Part shown: in pieces, positions 10,501 to 25,500 of the stretch
Layout: every line of letters begins with the position of its first letter
Position numbering within the stretch: position 1 is the stretch's first letter
Assembly (NCBI RefSeq): GCF_027887165.1
Contig: NC_077227.1
Location: forward strand, 81,423,430-81,487,429
Origin: Monodelphis domestica
Taxonomy: Eukaryota; Chordata; Mammalia; Didelphimorphia; Didelphidae
Reading direction: 5' to 3'
DNA: 64,000 nucleotides
Notes under the pieces: model-generated
Databases searched by the model: none
Seen by the model: the letters and a program-made list of their open reading frames with translations, nothing else
What the model was told of the DNA's origin: nothing
Translations under genes and position numbers: made by a program

Positions 10501-13500
10501 TTTTGACTTACCTGATTGTGAGTACTACAGATTTTAAGAATTTGAGTTCCTTGAAAATAAATGATTTTTTTTCATGTACTCATTTCAGAAATTGAATAAT
10601 GATTAACTCTTAAGCTTTGTGTCAACTCTTGGATCATGATTAATGTCATACTCCCTAACTGTGAGTGTCTCCTAAACCTCCGTGTTTGGCTTTTTTATTT
10701 GCTGACCTCATCACTTCCAGTCATGTCTATGCAGGTGACTCCCAGATCTGTATTTCTAGCTTTTATCTCCTAAGCTTCAGTCTCATATCATCTTGTGCCT
10801 CTTAAACAGTTCGAGCTATATATCTTATAGGCATATCTATCTTAATATGTCCAAAACAGAACTTGTTATCCTTTCTTTCCAATCCACCCTTTAAAAAATT
10901 CTCATTTCTATTGAGGGCTTCAACATTTTTTCATTCAAGTTTGCAGTCTCAGCATCATTATCTATTGTCCCATATGTCCTGTCATTTGACAGATCTTGTC
11001 ATTTCTACCTCTCCAGCACCTTCTCTATTTGGCCACTACCCAAGTTCATATGGCCACCATGATTTTTTAAAGGGTAAGCTTTTAAGTCTTACCAAATTGA
11101 TCATTTTTACAATATTGTCCTGATTCTGTTCACTTCATTTGTATTAGTTCATACAAATCTTCAAGATCTCTCTGCAACGATCCCCTTCATCATTTCTTAT
11201 AGCACAATAATATTCCATTCTTTTCATATACCATAATTTGTTCAGCCATTCATTCTTCAGTAGATGGGCACTACCCATTTAGTTTCCAATTCTTCAGTTG
11301 TTTAATTTCAGGTATTGAATTATCAAGAGATAATTGCAAACAATGATTTAAGCTATCAAATGATGATTTTAGGAAACTTTCCTAACAAAAATTCTTAGCT
11401 ATTCTAAAATCCCAATATAAAATTAGCCCCATCAGAAAAATATACAATTAAATTTACTTTTAAATACTCTTTATTGAAGCCTTTTTCACTTAAAGTAGGC
11501 ATTATAATGATTTGAAAATATATTCTGATATGGTTGACACCAATTCTTTTAAACAACAAGTAATATTTCCAGTATAGTTGCTGATTGCAAATTTAATAGT
11601 AGTTTGTATGGTTAGTGTGAGCCAGTTCCAGCACACCATTGGTAGTAGTAGTTGCCCAATAAATGCTGGTTAATTGAACTCAGACTTATTTTAGTTTGTA
11701 AAAATTGGTCTCAAACCATTTAGGAGTTCATGAGTGTTTATTTTGGAACTAGTTGAAATATACTTTTGTTTAAAGGACTAAACCTTAAAATGATTAGTGT
11801 GCTGGTATGTAATAGATACACCTATTAGGAGATTTCTGGTATTAGGACAGGTGATGGTGCAGTAACACCAGGAAATAAGCTAGAGGAAAGGCTGGATCTT
11901 GCGGTTCTTCCCCTCTCTCCCCCCACCACTTTCTGTTCTCTTTCCAACTGTTTCTCTCAGAAATGGTAAGCTTGAAGAGTTTCCTCACTAACTAATCCCA
12001 CAATTTTAGATCTTTTAACTAAAAGGGTTTATTTTTTCAGATAGAGGAGGTAAAGAGGAGGAGGGGGAAGAGAGGGAAATAGGTTTCCCTAACTGCCTAT
12101 AATTTCCTCTTGATTGATGATTTCATAGTAGGTTCAATTCAGGAAATAAAGTTATTTTCTCTAAGGGGAGAGATTGACTTAAGTTCTTCTGAGCTAAGCT
12201 CCAAAATTCCTCTCAGTACTCAGTCAGATAAATGATCATTGACCAAGAACAAGTCTGGTTTTCAGCTTCTTCCCAACAGTGAGAAAGTAAGAAGTCAGAG
12301 TTCAAGCAGCTGGACCTTTCTTAACTGCTTTCCTCCAGATTCCATTGGAACTGTAGCCCATCTTAGTTGATTGACAGCTTCCCAAAGTTCCAAGTTGCTT
12401 GCTTTTTTTGCAGATCCATTTTGTTTTTCCATTTCATCTGTTACAGGTAGAGTGATTAAAATTCTTAAGAGAAAAAATTCATTTGTTTTCAAATGCCCTA
12501 AAAGTTTTTTGGAAGCAGACTTTCACATATGAATATATAGCATAATTACAAATCATGTTTACCTCTTCATTTTCTTGAGAGGGAGTTTTATTAGGCAGTA
12601 ATGTCTTAGCTTCCATGATGGTACCATGTGTACCTGTAAGTATTGACACTGCATTTCTTTAATATTATTCTGTAATTCTTTTTTGCCAGATCGACTGTTT
12701 CCTCTCTAATGAGTATTATTTTGTTTCAGTGGTTACTGAGGATCCCATGCCAAAGCTGACCACAGAAGAATGTTTAATTGAGAGGCGGAGGAAACTACAG
12801 GAGAAAAAAATACATATTGCAGCCTTGGCATCAGCCATCTTATCTGATCCAGAGTCTAATGTAAATAGCATTAAATACTTTGAGACTGTTTCTAAAGAAC
12901 TGCTGCAAACTCTGAATGTTTTCAGTCTGTGTTGTCCTATCGATGAAATACAAAAACATATTAACTTGACCTCAATAGGAAAGACAGTGTTGTTCAGGAG
13001 AAAGAACTCTGAATGGGGTTTGACTTTAAACTCTGCCAATCTGGGTGTCTTTCAGCATATAGTAAAGGATTAGTGATTATTTGAAAGCTGATTTTTTGGT
13101 TTGGTTCTTTGGGTATATTAGATAGTTAATGGACACATGATTTTATAATATTGTGCTGGGTGAAGCAAAGTTGAACAATACAGGATAGGTAAGATATTTA
13201 AGATAATCCAACATATAATCCCTCCAAACTTCCAAAGCAACTAAATTAATAAAAATATAATATACTGTAATTCTTTTTGCCTTAAAAGCACTTTTCTTCA
13301 TACTAAGTCTGTGAAGTAGGTTTTGTAACTATCACTGCTGTTTTACCATTATGGGAATTACCCATAATTGGCACAGGTAAAAAGTATGGCACCACCATTG
13401 TAGTCTTCCAGTTTATTCTATCAAGCCTTGTGTTTTTTATAATGCAGGTTTGTTTTCTTTTTCAGAAATAGTCATTCCAGTGTTCATTTCAATAGTAAGC

Positions 13501-16500
13501 TGTAGAATCCTTTACACTTAAAATATGATTCAATTTACAAAAAGGTAATATATGAAGAAACTTTCAGGAAGACATCTATTTGATGTTTTCCTGTATTTGA
13601 CATTTTAGGGTTTCAGATTTCCATTGTCAGTGTAATTCTTTTAAAAATATGTGTTGGATGAGGGCAGCTGGGTGGCTCAGTGGATTCAGAGCCAGGCCTA
13701 GAGACGGGAGGTCCTAGGTTCAAATCTGGCCTCAGACACTTCCCAGCTGTATGACCCTGGGCAAATCACTTAACCCCCATTGCCTAGCCCTTACCACTTT
13801 TCTGCCTTGGAGCCAATACACAGTATTGACTCTTAAGACGGATGGTGAGGGTTTAAAAAAAAAATATGTGTAGGCATCCCTTCCACATTGTGGAGATTAG
13901 GGGAATGCCACCCTGCCATGATCTGGAAAAATTTGATTATAACTTTTTTAGCCCTTCTTTTGTACCAGAGAAGACATCTGAAATTTTCTTTTATGCCTTT
14001 TTACAGTACTTTATTTGATCTGCCCCCCCCCCAAAATATATATATATATATATACACACATACATACATATTGTGTTAGGTATTTAATCACAGACTATGC
14101 ATTTTTACAACTTTTTCTGTGTGGTCACTGACCTTTGTGTGTCATTTGTAGCTTCCACAAACCCTTCCCAAAATTCTTGTTTAATTTCTTATGCTGACCC
14201 ATGATATAGCTAAACTGAAATGGGGAAATTCAAGATATGGAAGGGATATTTGAAATTGGTTTAGCATTGTGTTGTATTTCCATTTTAGTGCTTGATTTTG
14301 GACTTTTTCAGCTTAGTGCTTGCTCTTCTTTGTTGTAATCTGTTTTTTAATTCCACATGTTATTTCTTTAACAGATTAAGAAGTTGAAAGAATTGCGTGC
14401 CATGCTTATGGAACAGGATCCTAATGTAGCTGTCATTATACGGAAATTGGTGATGATTTCTTTGATGGAGTTATTTAAAGATATTACTCCTTCCTACAAA
14501 ATTCGACCTCTAACAGAAACAGAAAAGGCATCCAAGGTATTGTTACAAGTTGTCCAAACTAGACACATATGGCTTATAAAGAATCCTGTGGCAAATAAAA
14601 TTGCAACAATGGCTGAGACTCAGTTTTCTACAAGGGCAACATAATAGTTTATTCAGTGACATGATAATTTACTAAAGTGGATCCCATTGGCCAACTCAGT
14701 TAAAAAAGCCAGTGACTCAAAAGGAACAGGAAAGGCCTCCCCCCCACCCCCCTTATTGGGATTCAGAAAAGGAGGAGTTCTAGGCCGTTGAGAATGTTAT
14801 AATTGGCTTATCTAGAAAAGGTAAGTTGGCCTTCAGGTATGGGTGATCAGATCCCTTTCTGGCAACTGAGGAGTGTTAATTGCTTTAGGGGGCCTAGCTT
14901 CCTTTAGCAATCTTGGCTAGAAAAGCAAAATCACTACAGGATAAATTGGAAGGAAGGGAGACGCAGCCTAATTTGATTTCCCTTTGGATACCAGATCACT
15001 CCTAACTTTAACCAAGAAGAGGAGCACAGGAAATTTGTTTCTATCATCCTCCTGTCCCCCAAGATGGAGCAAGAGCCCTGGGGGACTAAGAGTGATCACA
15101 CTCCTCAATCATTACTTTAAAGATTGCATTGTGAGCTAAACTAAAAAAATGGGGTTTGACAAGATGGAGAAATGGCTGGATTACAGAATGATATTAATTA
15201 TAAGTGATTCAGCATAATGTCTTTCTGGAATTGCTTAAGGAAATGATAATGACAACAAGCTGGCTGTTTAGTACTTTCACATACAGTGTAGATGTATTAT
15301 AGCAGAATGATTCATAAAGTGAAATTCTAAATATCAACCCCTACTTTTTCCTTTTGGAGAGAAATAGAAATCTAGTTTCTTGGTTTGATACTTTCTCTAG
15401 CATGTGTTGCTATTGATATCTTATATTTATAAAGTACTTTAGGGTTTACAGTGTGCTTTATAGTAATTCTGTGAGGTAAGTTGTATAGATATTTTGCTTT
15501 GTAAAGGTGTTTTACTCAGGTCTTTTGATTCCAAAGTTCAGTGCTCATTTTAAGGTAGAAAGGTCATTGTTAAACTTGACTGAGCCTCATTATTTCTCTT
15601 CTGTCACATAGAATCCAGCCAGGCTCCTTGCTTATAGCCTATTTTGTGGGGAATGAGCAGTAGGTGAATACCTGATATGGTGGTCTTAGTGATTGCTTGT
15701 ATGTTGTGGGGTATCCAATTAATGCATAAAATAGCAAAAAGTAACCTTTTTAATCCCCCCTGAGTACTCATTAGGATTCTTTGTGTATCTTCATCTGCTT
15801 TTATTTATGTTTTCATAGTTAGATCATTTATAATTCATTCTTTTGGTCCTGTTTTTCTTACTTTTTTAGCTTATATCATTTCAAATTCTCATTTCTTAAT
15901 ATTCTTCACATTTGTTCTTAAATGCATTATATTTTATTAGTATAACATAATTAACCTTTCTTTTAATGAACATTTAGTTGTTTTCTTGTTGCAACTTCAT
16001 ATTCTGCTCTGAAAATCTTTGAATAGTTGCCTCTTTTTTCTCTTTTTTTTGCTAGTACTTTAATGGTGTAGTTCTAGCAAAGAAATTGCAGTAGATGGAA
16101 TGTGCATACTGTGTATGCATAATTCATATAATTATTCTTGTAACTTTTAATAATCAATTATATTGCAGAAAGATTGTGCAAGTTTGCAATTTTATCAGGA
16201 GTGGCTAAATATACCTGTTGTTCTATAACCACTTTGCCTTTGAATTTCATTACTTTGCATTTTTGCCAGTTTTTTAAAAGGAGATGTTACTTCAAAGTTG
16301 TAAGTTGCATTGACTTATATTATTATATCATTAGTATTATTATCAATACTGAACATTTTCAATTTGTGTTTCTTCTTTTTTAAGTTCATATCTGGCCATT
16401 TGTTAGTCATGAATTGGGAGTAACCACTTAACTTTTAATAGTTTATCTGTATCATATTTTAAAATAAGTTTTGGTACATTAAGTCTTTATATCTCACTCA

Positions 16501-19500
16501 TTTCCCATTCTACTTCTGATTGGATCCTCCCCTGTGACAAATAAAAATAATTAAGCAAAAACCCATATAGAGGTCATGTCTGACAATATGTATGAAATTC
16601 TGTACTAGCAATTCCTTCTTTGCTGTGAGGGAGGAGGTGTTTCATTAATGTCTTTAGGACCTTTGTGGATTTTTCTAAAACTTACAGTCCAATTTCCTTT
16701 TAATGATATTTTCATTTTCATATTTGTTGTTTTTGTTTACATTATTATCTTGGTCCTAGTAATTTAACTATGTACCAGTTCATATGCATTTCCCCCATGT
16801 TTCTCTTAATTCTCAAAATCATCCTTTATTATTGCAAAATATTATTCTGTTACTTTCACATGCCATAGCTTTACCCTCCCCACCACCAGCCTTTTCAAAC
16901 ATCTAGGTTACTTCTACCTCTAATGTACTCTAAAGAAGACTTGGAATTTATGCTGAGTAATGAAATTACTGAATGTAATATATGCACAGTTCAGCCAATT
17001 TTCTTACATAATCCCAAACTGAAATCTAGAACAACCAGACCATTTCAAAATCTCTGAATTATTGTCCCTGACTTTCTCATAGCCCTCTCATCATCTGTTG
17101 TTATCTTCTGCCTTCTCTACCAGTTTGTGAGGGGAAACCTTAGGATTGTCTAAAGTTGTGGCTCTCTTTCTATTAGTGATTTGTAGAATATTTTAATACG
17201 GTTACTTATAGTTAGCATTTCTTTTGAAAATTGCTTTCATCCTTCAATCATTTATCTTTTGGGGAATGATCCTTTCTGCATTTTAGATATCAAATTTTTA
17301 CAATTCATTTTTCATAAATATTTTTCTCTGTTTTTTCTTTTAATTATATTGCTTTTTTGCTGTGCAAAAATATATTTTAATGTAATATGATAAAATAAAC
17401 TTCTCTTGCCCCAATGATTCCTTCCATTTGTTGAAATTTTAAAAAATTACCATCTCATAATTGTTAAATAATTCTATTTCATTTCATCTTTTCTAGGAGA
17501 CTTTGTTGTTGTTTTTTGTTTGTTTGTTTTGTTTTTTCCCCCTTTGGTTGATTTCTCATGTGGTTGGAATTTATTTGGTATGAAATCTAGGTCCATATAC
17601 CTTTCTTGCCAAATTGCCAACAATTTTCCCAAAAACATTTTTCCCAAGTTTCTATTACCATAAACCTATCGTTTTACTGTTTGTCATTTTATAATATTAA
17701 TCCAGCCTATCCGTGAACATTAAATGCCCCTTAGCTCATTTAGATACTTTAGTCTGATTTTATGTCTATAATCCTTGTGCAAGGCCTCTGTGATTAATTT
17801 TTAATATATTTCTTATAATAGAGGTTTTATTATTTTTAATTTTTATTTCTAGTCAATAAAAATGAACATGATGTTTCTGGGTTAGTATTGTATCCCGTGA
17901 CCTCGGTGTTTCCATTAAGTGGTCAGGATGTTAGGATTTTTTTTCTATCGTATTTATGTCATTTAAAAATAATATTTCATCCATTTTATTTCTAAATTCA
18001 GTTCTTTTAAGCATATTTTTCTTTCTTATAGTAACAACTTACTCTTGAAAGTAAGAACAAATATAAAAATATATAACTTATATCTAAACTTACAGCCATT
18101 TAAGAGAGTGAAGACAAACTTGTGGTTGAAATTGAAGGGTGAGTTGGTAAAGGGGAATCTCATTTTACTCTTCATGCAGTAATAGCCCCATCTACTGGAA
18201 CTTTTGGATGTTTCTGTTGAATCTTAAAAGTCTAGGATGCAGTATTAGATCTTTGGTGTGGTCAATATAAATAAGTTTTTAAGCAAGCATATCTTTAAAA
18301 AGTTTGTAAATAATGGAATGTTAATGTCTATTTTAGCTGTCTCTATGTGAGCCAGCTGTATGAACCTTGTGTGATGATCTTCATGTATACCAGCTATAAA
18401 AGACAAACAGTCTTTGTTATAGTGTAATATAGAAGGAAGGCTTTGGACTAAAAAACCTGTTTCTATTTCTGGCCTTATCACTTATCAGTTGAATAACACT
18501 GTCCATTTTTGGATGATAATGATCCATGTTTCTGTTATGTCATGTAGAAAGTATTCCATAGGTATATAAGGGTGTCATATGGATGTAAAATATCAGTACT
18601 GCTTAATTCGGGGGAAAAAAATTTAAGTATTTTTGCAAAAGCCTCAATTCTGCTATTTGTATTTTAGTTGTGATATTTGCAGATTGGAATACTTTGGCTT
18701 TGAAAAGTGAATTTTTATGTTCTTATAGGTGCGAAAAGAAACCCAAAAACTAAGAGAATTTGAAGAAGGCCTAGTAAGCCAATATAAATTTTATTTGGAA
18801 AATCTGGAACAAACAATTAAAGGTAAAATGATTTTTTAATGCTATTGTTGGATTTCCTCAGTTATTTTGTTTCAGGAGGAAAGAAGAATTACTTTAACCA
18901 CAAGTGTTTATAACGAATATTTGAGAATTTCCACTATGAGTTAGTAACTAGAGTGAATTTTCCTATCAAACTCCTTTTTTTTCCTACTTCCCAGAGGGAG
19001 TCTGTTTAGGAGAGACTTTGGGCATTGATGGGAAAGGAAGAAGACATGACCTTTTTTCATTGCTTTAATTTTACACACTTAGATTGAACTTGACTCTTGA
19101 CTGGCTAGCCTTGGTTGTTTGGGAATAGGGATTGTGGACCTTGTCCTGTATTATAAATAGGTTCTTGTGCTGGAGGGTTTTGGAGGAAAAGGACAGGCTA
19201 TCAGAGGAGCACATAGGACATATAAAGTATTAGCCCTTATAGAGTAATGTGGAGTAGTGGATTTAGGGTCAGGAAGACCTGATTTAAAAATATGGCCTCG
19301 GACACTAGCTATATGGCCTTGGATAGGTCACTTAACTTTTGCCTGACTCAATTTCCTCATTTTCAAAATGGCAATAATAATCACTTCTGCCTTGAGGGGT
19401 TATTGTGAGAATCAAATGAGATAATTCTAAAGTACTTAGCACAGTGCTTGGTATATAGTAAGTAGTAGAGAAATGTTAGCCATTATTATTGTACCATTTA

Positions 19501-22500
19501 ATTGCTATGTGATTCTGGATAAGTTGCTTAACCTTTTTGTGCCCCCATTTCCTCATTTCTAAAAGGAGGCCATTAGATATGATGACCTGCTCAGGTTCCT
19601 TCTATCTCTAAATCTATGATCCCTCTTATATCCTGAGTGACTGGACTTTTTTGTGTCTACTAACTAGCACTTCCTAAGGTCCTCTTAAAATAGAGCTTGG
19701 CAGAGTAGAGCTGGTACTTTACTTTGTGAGCACCTGGTTAAACGTACTACAGGGTTTTTACTGCTAGATGATAGTAGAGTGGTGGCATTTAGCTTTTAAA
19801 ATTTGAGTATGTTATATAAATGGGCATAGATCCACTATTTCTCTTTCTTCGGGCCAAATATATTGCTAGAGATAGGGGTTTTTTTTTTGTTTTTTTTACC
19901 CTTACCTTCCATCTTAGAAACAATACTATGTAGATTTATCCAAATTTCTCTTTTATGAGAGAGGACTTTGAATATATGTGCTATATTGGGAAGTTAATTT
20001 GATGGAGGAAAAGGGAAGAATAAAAGTTATTAATTAGGGAAAAAACCAGTATAATCTGTTAAGAAAAAATAAAATTTCCTTCATAGAATTAGAATAAAAG
20101 CTGAGGATAGTCACATGAGAAATGTGGTGGATTATATATAATTGAATAACATTTCTAAACCTTTAAAATGCTCCAATGTGTGTATTAAAAGAGATATTTG
20201 AAGAGATGCTGAACAAACCAATTTGTCTTATAGGGTGTGTGAATACAAGCTCTGATGGGTGGGGCTTAAAAATAATATTGTGGGGGGGGAGCATTATGAC
20301 TAGTTTGGGTTTTGACTAAAGGGTAAATCAAATAAATAATGGACATTGTCTTTTGATTAGATTGGAAGCAAAGAAAACTGAAGAAAAGTAACGTTGTCTC
20401 CTTAAAGGCCTATAAAGGTCTGGCAGAGGTTGCTGTGAAGAGCTTGTGTGAGCTGTTGGTAGCACTCCCTCATTTTAACTTCCACAATAATATTATTGTA
20501 TTGATTGTCCCTCTTATGAATGACAAGTCAAAATTGGTACGTATGTTGAAATGTTCATTTTGTTAGAAAAATGTTTAAAAACAATCATTCCAGAATTACC
20601 AAAATTATTATTATCTTGTCTCTATTCCTGCGCTTAATACTGCTTCTTTCCAGGTTAGATTAAAAAAAAAAAGTAAACTTTCAGTATTATTAAAAAAAAG
20701 TAAACTTTCAGTATTATTTCTTTACAAAGATTCTTGTTTTTTGCATGTAATTCGATTAAAAAAAATTTCATTCTGATCTTAAACAGTAAAACAAGTACTT
20801 CCATATATCTCATACACAATGGATTATAGGTAGTACGACTATGATTCTTTCTGTTCTCTAGAAAAAATGTTTTACTGATCATCTTTTCTTCCTTTTTTTT
20901 TTTGAGGGGGAAGAAATTTTTTGAAATAAATATCTATGGTCAAGCAAAATAATCCTATATTGACCATATCCAAAAATGTATGTCTAATTACTTTGTCTTG
21001 AGTCTCTCACATTTCTGTCAGGAGAATGCTAGCCCGCTTGATCATCAGTCCTCTGGAATTGTGATTAACTCTTGCTTTTCATTATTATTTTTAAATTCTT
21101 CAAAGCTGTTTGTCTTTACACTGTTATTTTAAAAATTGGTTCCTTGGTTCTTCTCACCTCACTTTGAATCAATTCATAACAAGTCTTCCCATCTTTTTTT
21201 TTTTAACCCATACCTTCCATCTTGGAGTCAATACTCTGTATTGGTTCCTAGGCAGAAGAGCAATAAGGGCTAGGCAATGAGGGTTAAGTGACTTGCTCAG
21301 GGTCACACAGCTGGGAAGTGTCTGAGGCCAGATTTGAACCTAGGACATCCCGTCTCTAGGCCTAGCTCTCAATCCACTGAGCCACCCAGCTGCCTCCCTT
21401 TCCATGTTTTCTGAAAGCTGTTCCTTTTGTCCTTCTTTATATCTTATTAATGCTGTATTACTTTCTTATGCCGTAAGTTTAACCATTTCCAATTATATGA
21501 GAATCCTTTTAGTTTGCAGTATTTTGTCACCAAAAACCAAACTACTTTAAGTGTTTGATACACAAAGGCCCCTTTTCTTTTGATCTCTTTGGATTATAGA
21601 TAGTAGTCGTACTAGTAATAGTAGTAGTAAATGGTAGTGGTGATGGTGATGATAATGGTCACTTTCCATATAATTACAAGTTGCTTTCCAGAATAGCTAG
21701 CCCATTTCACGCCTTCACAAGTAATTTTATTAATGTACTGTTCCTGTAGTCTTCTAGCAACTATAGTTTTCTGCTTTTGTCCTTTTTACTAATCTGATTG
21801 TTATTTTTAATTTAAATTTTTCTACTATTCATTATTTGGAACATTTGTTCACATGGTTGTTGATAGCTTAAGTTTTTTTCTTTGAAAAGTACCTCTTCAT
21901 ATCCATTTATTGTTTTATCTGTTGGCAGTTGCTCTTGTTTTATAAATTAGAATCAGTTCTATATCTTAGATATGAGACCTTTAGTAGAGAAATTTTCAGT
22001 CCCTTTCAAATTTAATTACATGTAAGTTTGCATTGTGCTTTGTGTTTCAGATTTCTGAAATGTGTTGTGAAGCAGTACAGAAGCTCTTTAAACAAGATAA
22101 ACTGGGCCATGCTTCTCTTGGTGTCATTAAAGTGATATCTGGTTTTGTAAAGAGCCAGAATTATGTTGTTAGGCCAGAGGTAAAGATTTATTTTCTATCT
22201 TACTTGGATTAATTTTCTGTATGCACAAGCTTGTTTTATCATTGAAATATTCTTCCCATCCTGTTTTTCCTGATGCAAAGTGTAGGCTATTGTCCTTATG
22301 CTTAAACTTTTTGGAGATGAAGTTTCTGGATTTGCAATTTCATGGAAATTCTTGCCACTAATGTACTTACTACCTGCTGGCTACCTAGGACACTGAGAAG
22401 AAACCAAATGACTAGCTAGATAGGACTGGAGACAGATCTTCCTGATCATCACACTGTCCTTTACAAATCTAGTGAGAGAAAACTGAGTCTTTGTTATATT

Positions 22501-25500
22501 TGAAATTAATACATCTATCATTTTTTATGAAGTTTATTAATAGAAAAGGTAGATAAGCACAGAGTTAAATCTCATCCTTATTTTAAGGTCTCAGACCACG
22601 TATCGCCTATTCTCCATGAATCTTTTTCCCCCTCACCTATCTGCTCTCTCCCAGAGTCTGTGCCAAAAAGGACTCAGGTGAGCTCTGCCCCCTTTCTTGA
22701 CATTCAGGATGTTCACAGGCCGTTCCTCAAATGTGGATCAACCAGTTAGCCCTCCAGGATGGGGAGAGAATGAACTTCCCTCACCACATCTCAGGGATAG
22801 AAGTTGAGAATTATTGTGTGTGTTTTTAAACTAGGCATAAACATAATTTAGGCCTTTTTCATTAGAAAATTATAGTAGTGGTAAATAATCAGGAGAAGGC
22901 ATTGGAGTACAGTTGAAAGAGCATTGAATTTAAAGAGGAATTAGATTTGAATTCCAGTCCTTCCTGTGTCATCATTTACCCACCAGAGCTTCAGTTTCCT
23001 CATTTCTAAAATATGAAGGGGTTGAAGAAGGTTCCTTCTGACTCTAAATCCTATAATCTGTTAAGTTTCCTGGGTTTAACATTATTATCATTTATAGTTT
23101 TTTCCTCTTAACTTTTAAAGTATTTGAAAAAAATTCACAGATAACGGGCCTCTACTGGCTGATAAGTGAAATTTAAGGAATTAAAAATTTTTTAGAGTTC
23201 TTTATATTTATTGTTTCACTTAAGCCTCATAGTGAGTTTAAGGTTAAAGTTTTTCCTTTTAGATCTTCTCTTGGGAAGTCTAATTGGATATTACCCATAT
23301 CAGAAAATACTCTTCATGTGCTTAGAAGTTTGTATTTTGGAATAGCTACTGATATTCATAACTATTTGTTCCTGGCATTGTTGCCTTTCTGCTTTGAATG
23401 GTTTTCCAGAAGAAAGAGTAGGCTATTTTGTTTTTTGTGTTTTTTTTTAATTTTGGATTCTAAATTATTTTTGCAGTACTCAAACATGAAGTATTAGTGC
23501 AGTGCTTACTTATGATGACTCATTAATATAACAAATATTAACTTTTACTTAATAATGCTGTTCCAAGTTCCCATTTTTATTGAGAACATGTAGGAATAAA
23601 AGTTGAAATGTGAGTTAGCACTGTTTGCATCTCGCAAATAGATTTTTAAAAGATCTAAGGGTCCCTCTTCCCCTAATAACTTTTTCCAGTCTACTTCCAT
23701 TTAAATCATCTAATCATTCCTATCTTCTCATTTCTCTATCCTCACACCCTTTTATTAGGTATTTCCCAAAAAAGACTTGTGGGAAATGAGAAAAAGTTTT
23801 AAGTTGAAGATAAAAATGGCAGTGTTTTAGGGAAGAATCTTTAAAATAATTCTTGTTGCAGAATTTCTTTTACTGTGTCAGATTTTCTACATCTGTGTTT
23901 TTTTTTTTAATCATTAGTTGTTAAAATCGTTCTTGTATCTGAGAATCAAAGAAGTAGAGGTGAAGAAAGACACAGAAGACATTAATGCACCAAGAAAGTT
24001 CATGTCTTATAAGGAGAAGAGAAAATCTCTTTCAAGAATGCAAAGGAAGGTCTGATTTCTTTTCTCTTTTACTGGGTGTTATATTTGACTTGAAGAACCA
24101 TAGAAAGATCATCTAAGATTTGAAGAATCCTAACTCAGTTCTTACAAGTAGGTATGTTGTCAGACCTACTTGCAGGGACCATTGCTAGGCAGTCAGTAAG
24201 AAAGGATTTATTAAAAGCTGTTTTGGGGTCAGGAGCTCCTGGGGGCTGGAAATGGGAATACTGGTGAACATGGTCCTTGCTTTCAAGAAGCTGACAGTTT
24301 AGCTGAAAGAGATGGCATGGATTTATTTGGATGTGGATCTATAAAATAAATCCCAGGTATTTGCTTGTGGAAGCTAGTTAGAGGCAGTTTCAGGGGCTAG
24401 GGTCAGGAAAGACACCATTTAAAAGGTAGCTTTTGAGCTGAACCCTAAAGTAAAAATATTCTGTGAGGCAGGAAGTGAAGAGGGGACAGCTATTGAAAAG
24501 GCATAGAAGTGGGAAATGGAAGTGCTTTGCATGAGAAATGATGTCGCACCAAAGTGTTGGGGTAGGTGCAGTAGATAACTGGAAAGGGAGGTTGTATAAA
24601 GAACATTAACTAAATAGAGTTTATATTTAATCCTGGAGGGGATAGGAAGCCACTAGAGTTTTTAGAAGGCAAGTCATGATCAGAGTTGTGCTTAGGGTTT
24701 GGTAGCTGTGTAATATTCAGTAAACATATTCATCTTGACCTTATTGCTTATATTGAGACTGCTCTCCAAAAGTACCAGTGACCTGAATCTAATTAAATCC
24801 TTGTCCTGTGTTCTGGTTAGTCTATTGCTAGATCGTCATCTATGTTATGCTTACTGACTCTGTGCCCTTTTATCCATTCTCATCTCTCCAGTGCTCATCC
24901 CATATTATAAACTGCCTCTTAGACATTTTGAATTGGGTGTCCTATATGTAGGCCTCTCAAATTTAGCCTGTCCAAAACAGTTTTACCCCCAAATCGTACC
25001 TCTTTTAAAATTTTTTTAAAAATCTTTTAGAATTTTTGACTTTTTATCTTTTTTAATTACATGTGGAAACATTTTTTTCCAATTGTTTTCTGACATTTTG
25101 CGATTTTCTCCTTCCCTCTTCTGCCCCAAGATGGTAAATGGTCTGCCATAGCTTATACCAGTGCTTCCATGTAATACATATTTCCATATTCCATATGCTG
25201 TGACAAAAGACATATATATCACAAAAAACTGATGAAGGACCTAAAGTGAAAGATGGCATACTTGGATCTGCAGTCAGATTCTAACAATTCCTTTTCCTTC
25301 TTTGGCTTTGGTTAGTATTTTTCTTGGGACTTTATTTTGCTGATGTTTGTTAAATCCTTCACAGTTGATGATCATATAATATTTCTATTGTTGTATACCC
25401 TTTTCTCTTGGTACTGCTCACTTCACTGTGCATCAGTTCATATGAATCTTTCTTGGTTTTCCTGAACTCATCCTATTTATGATTTCTTATGATACAATTG

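Noticed and set aside
12730-13072. A 114-codon open frame as an independent gene
   Set aside because: It is NOC3L exon 6 plus intronic read-through; the conserved frame continues in exon 7 at 14375.
13888-14079. Short open frame next to the 13.7-kb SINE
   Set aside because: Ends in translated microsatellite ([11 protein letters not shown]); no coding sign.
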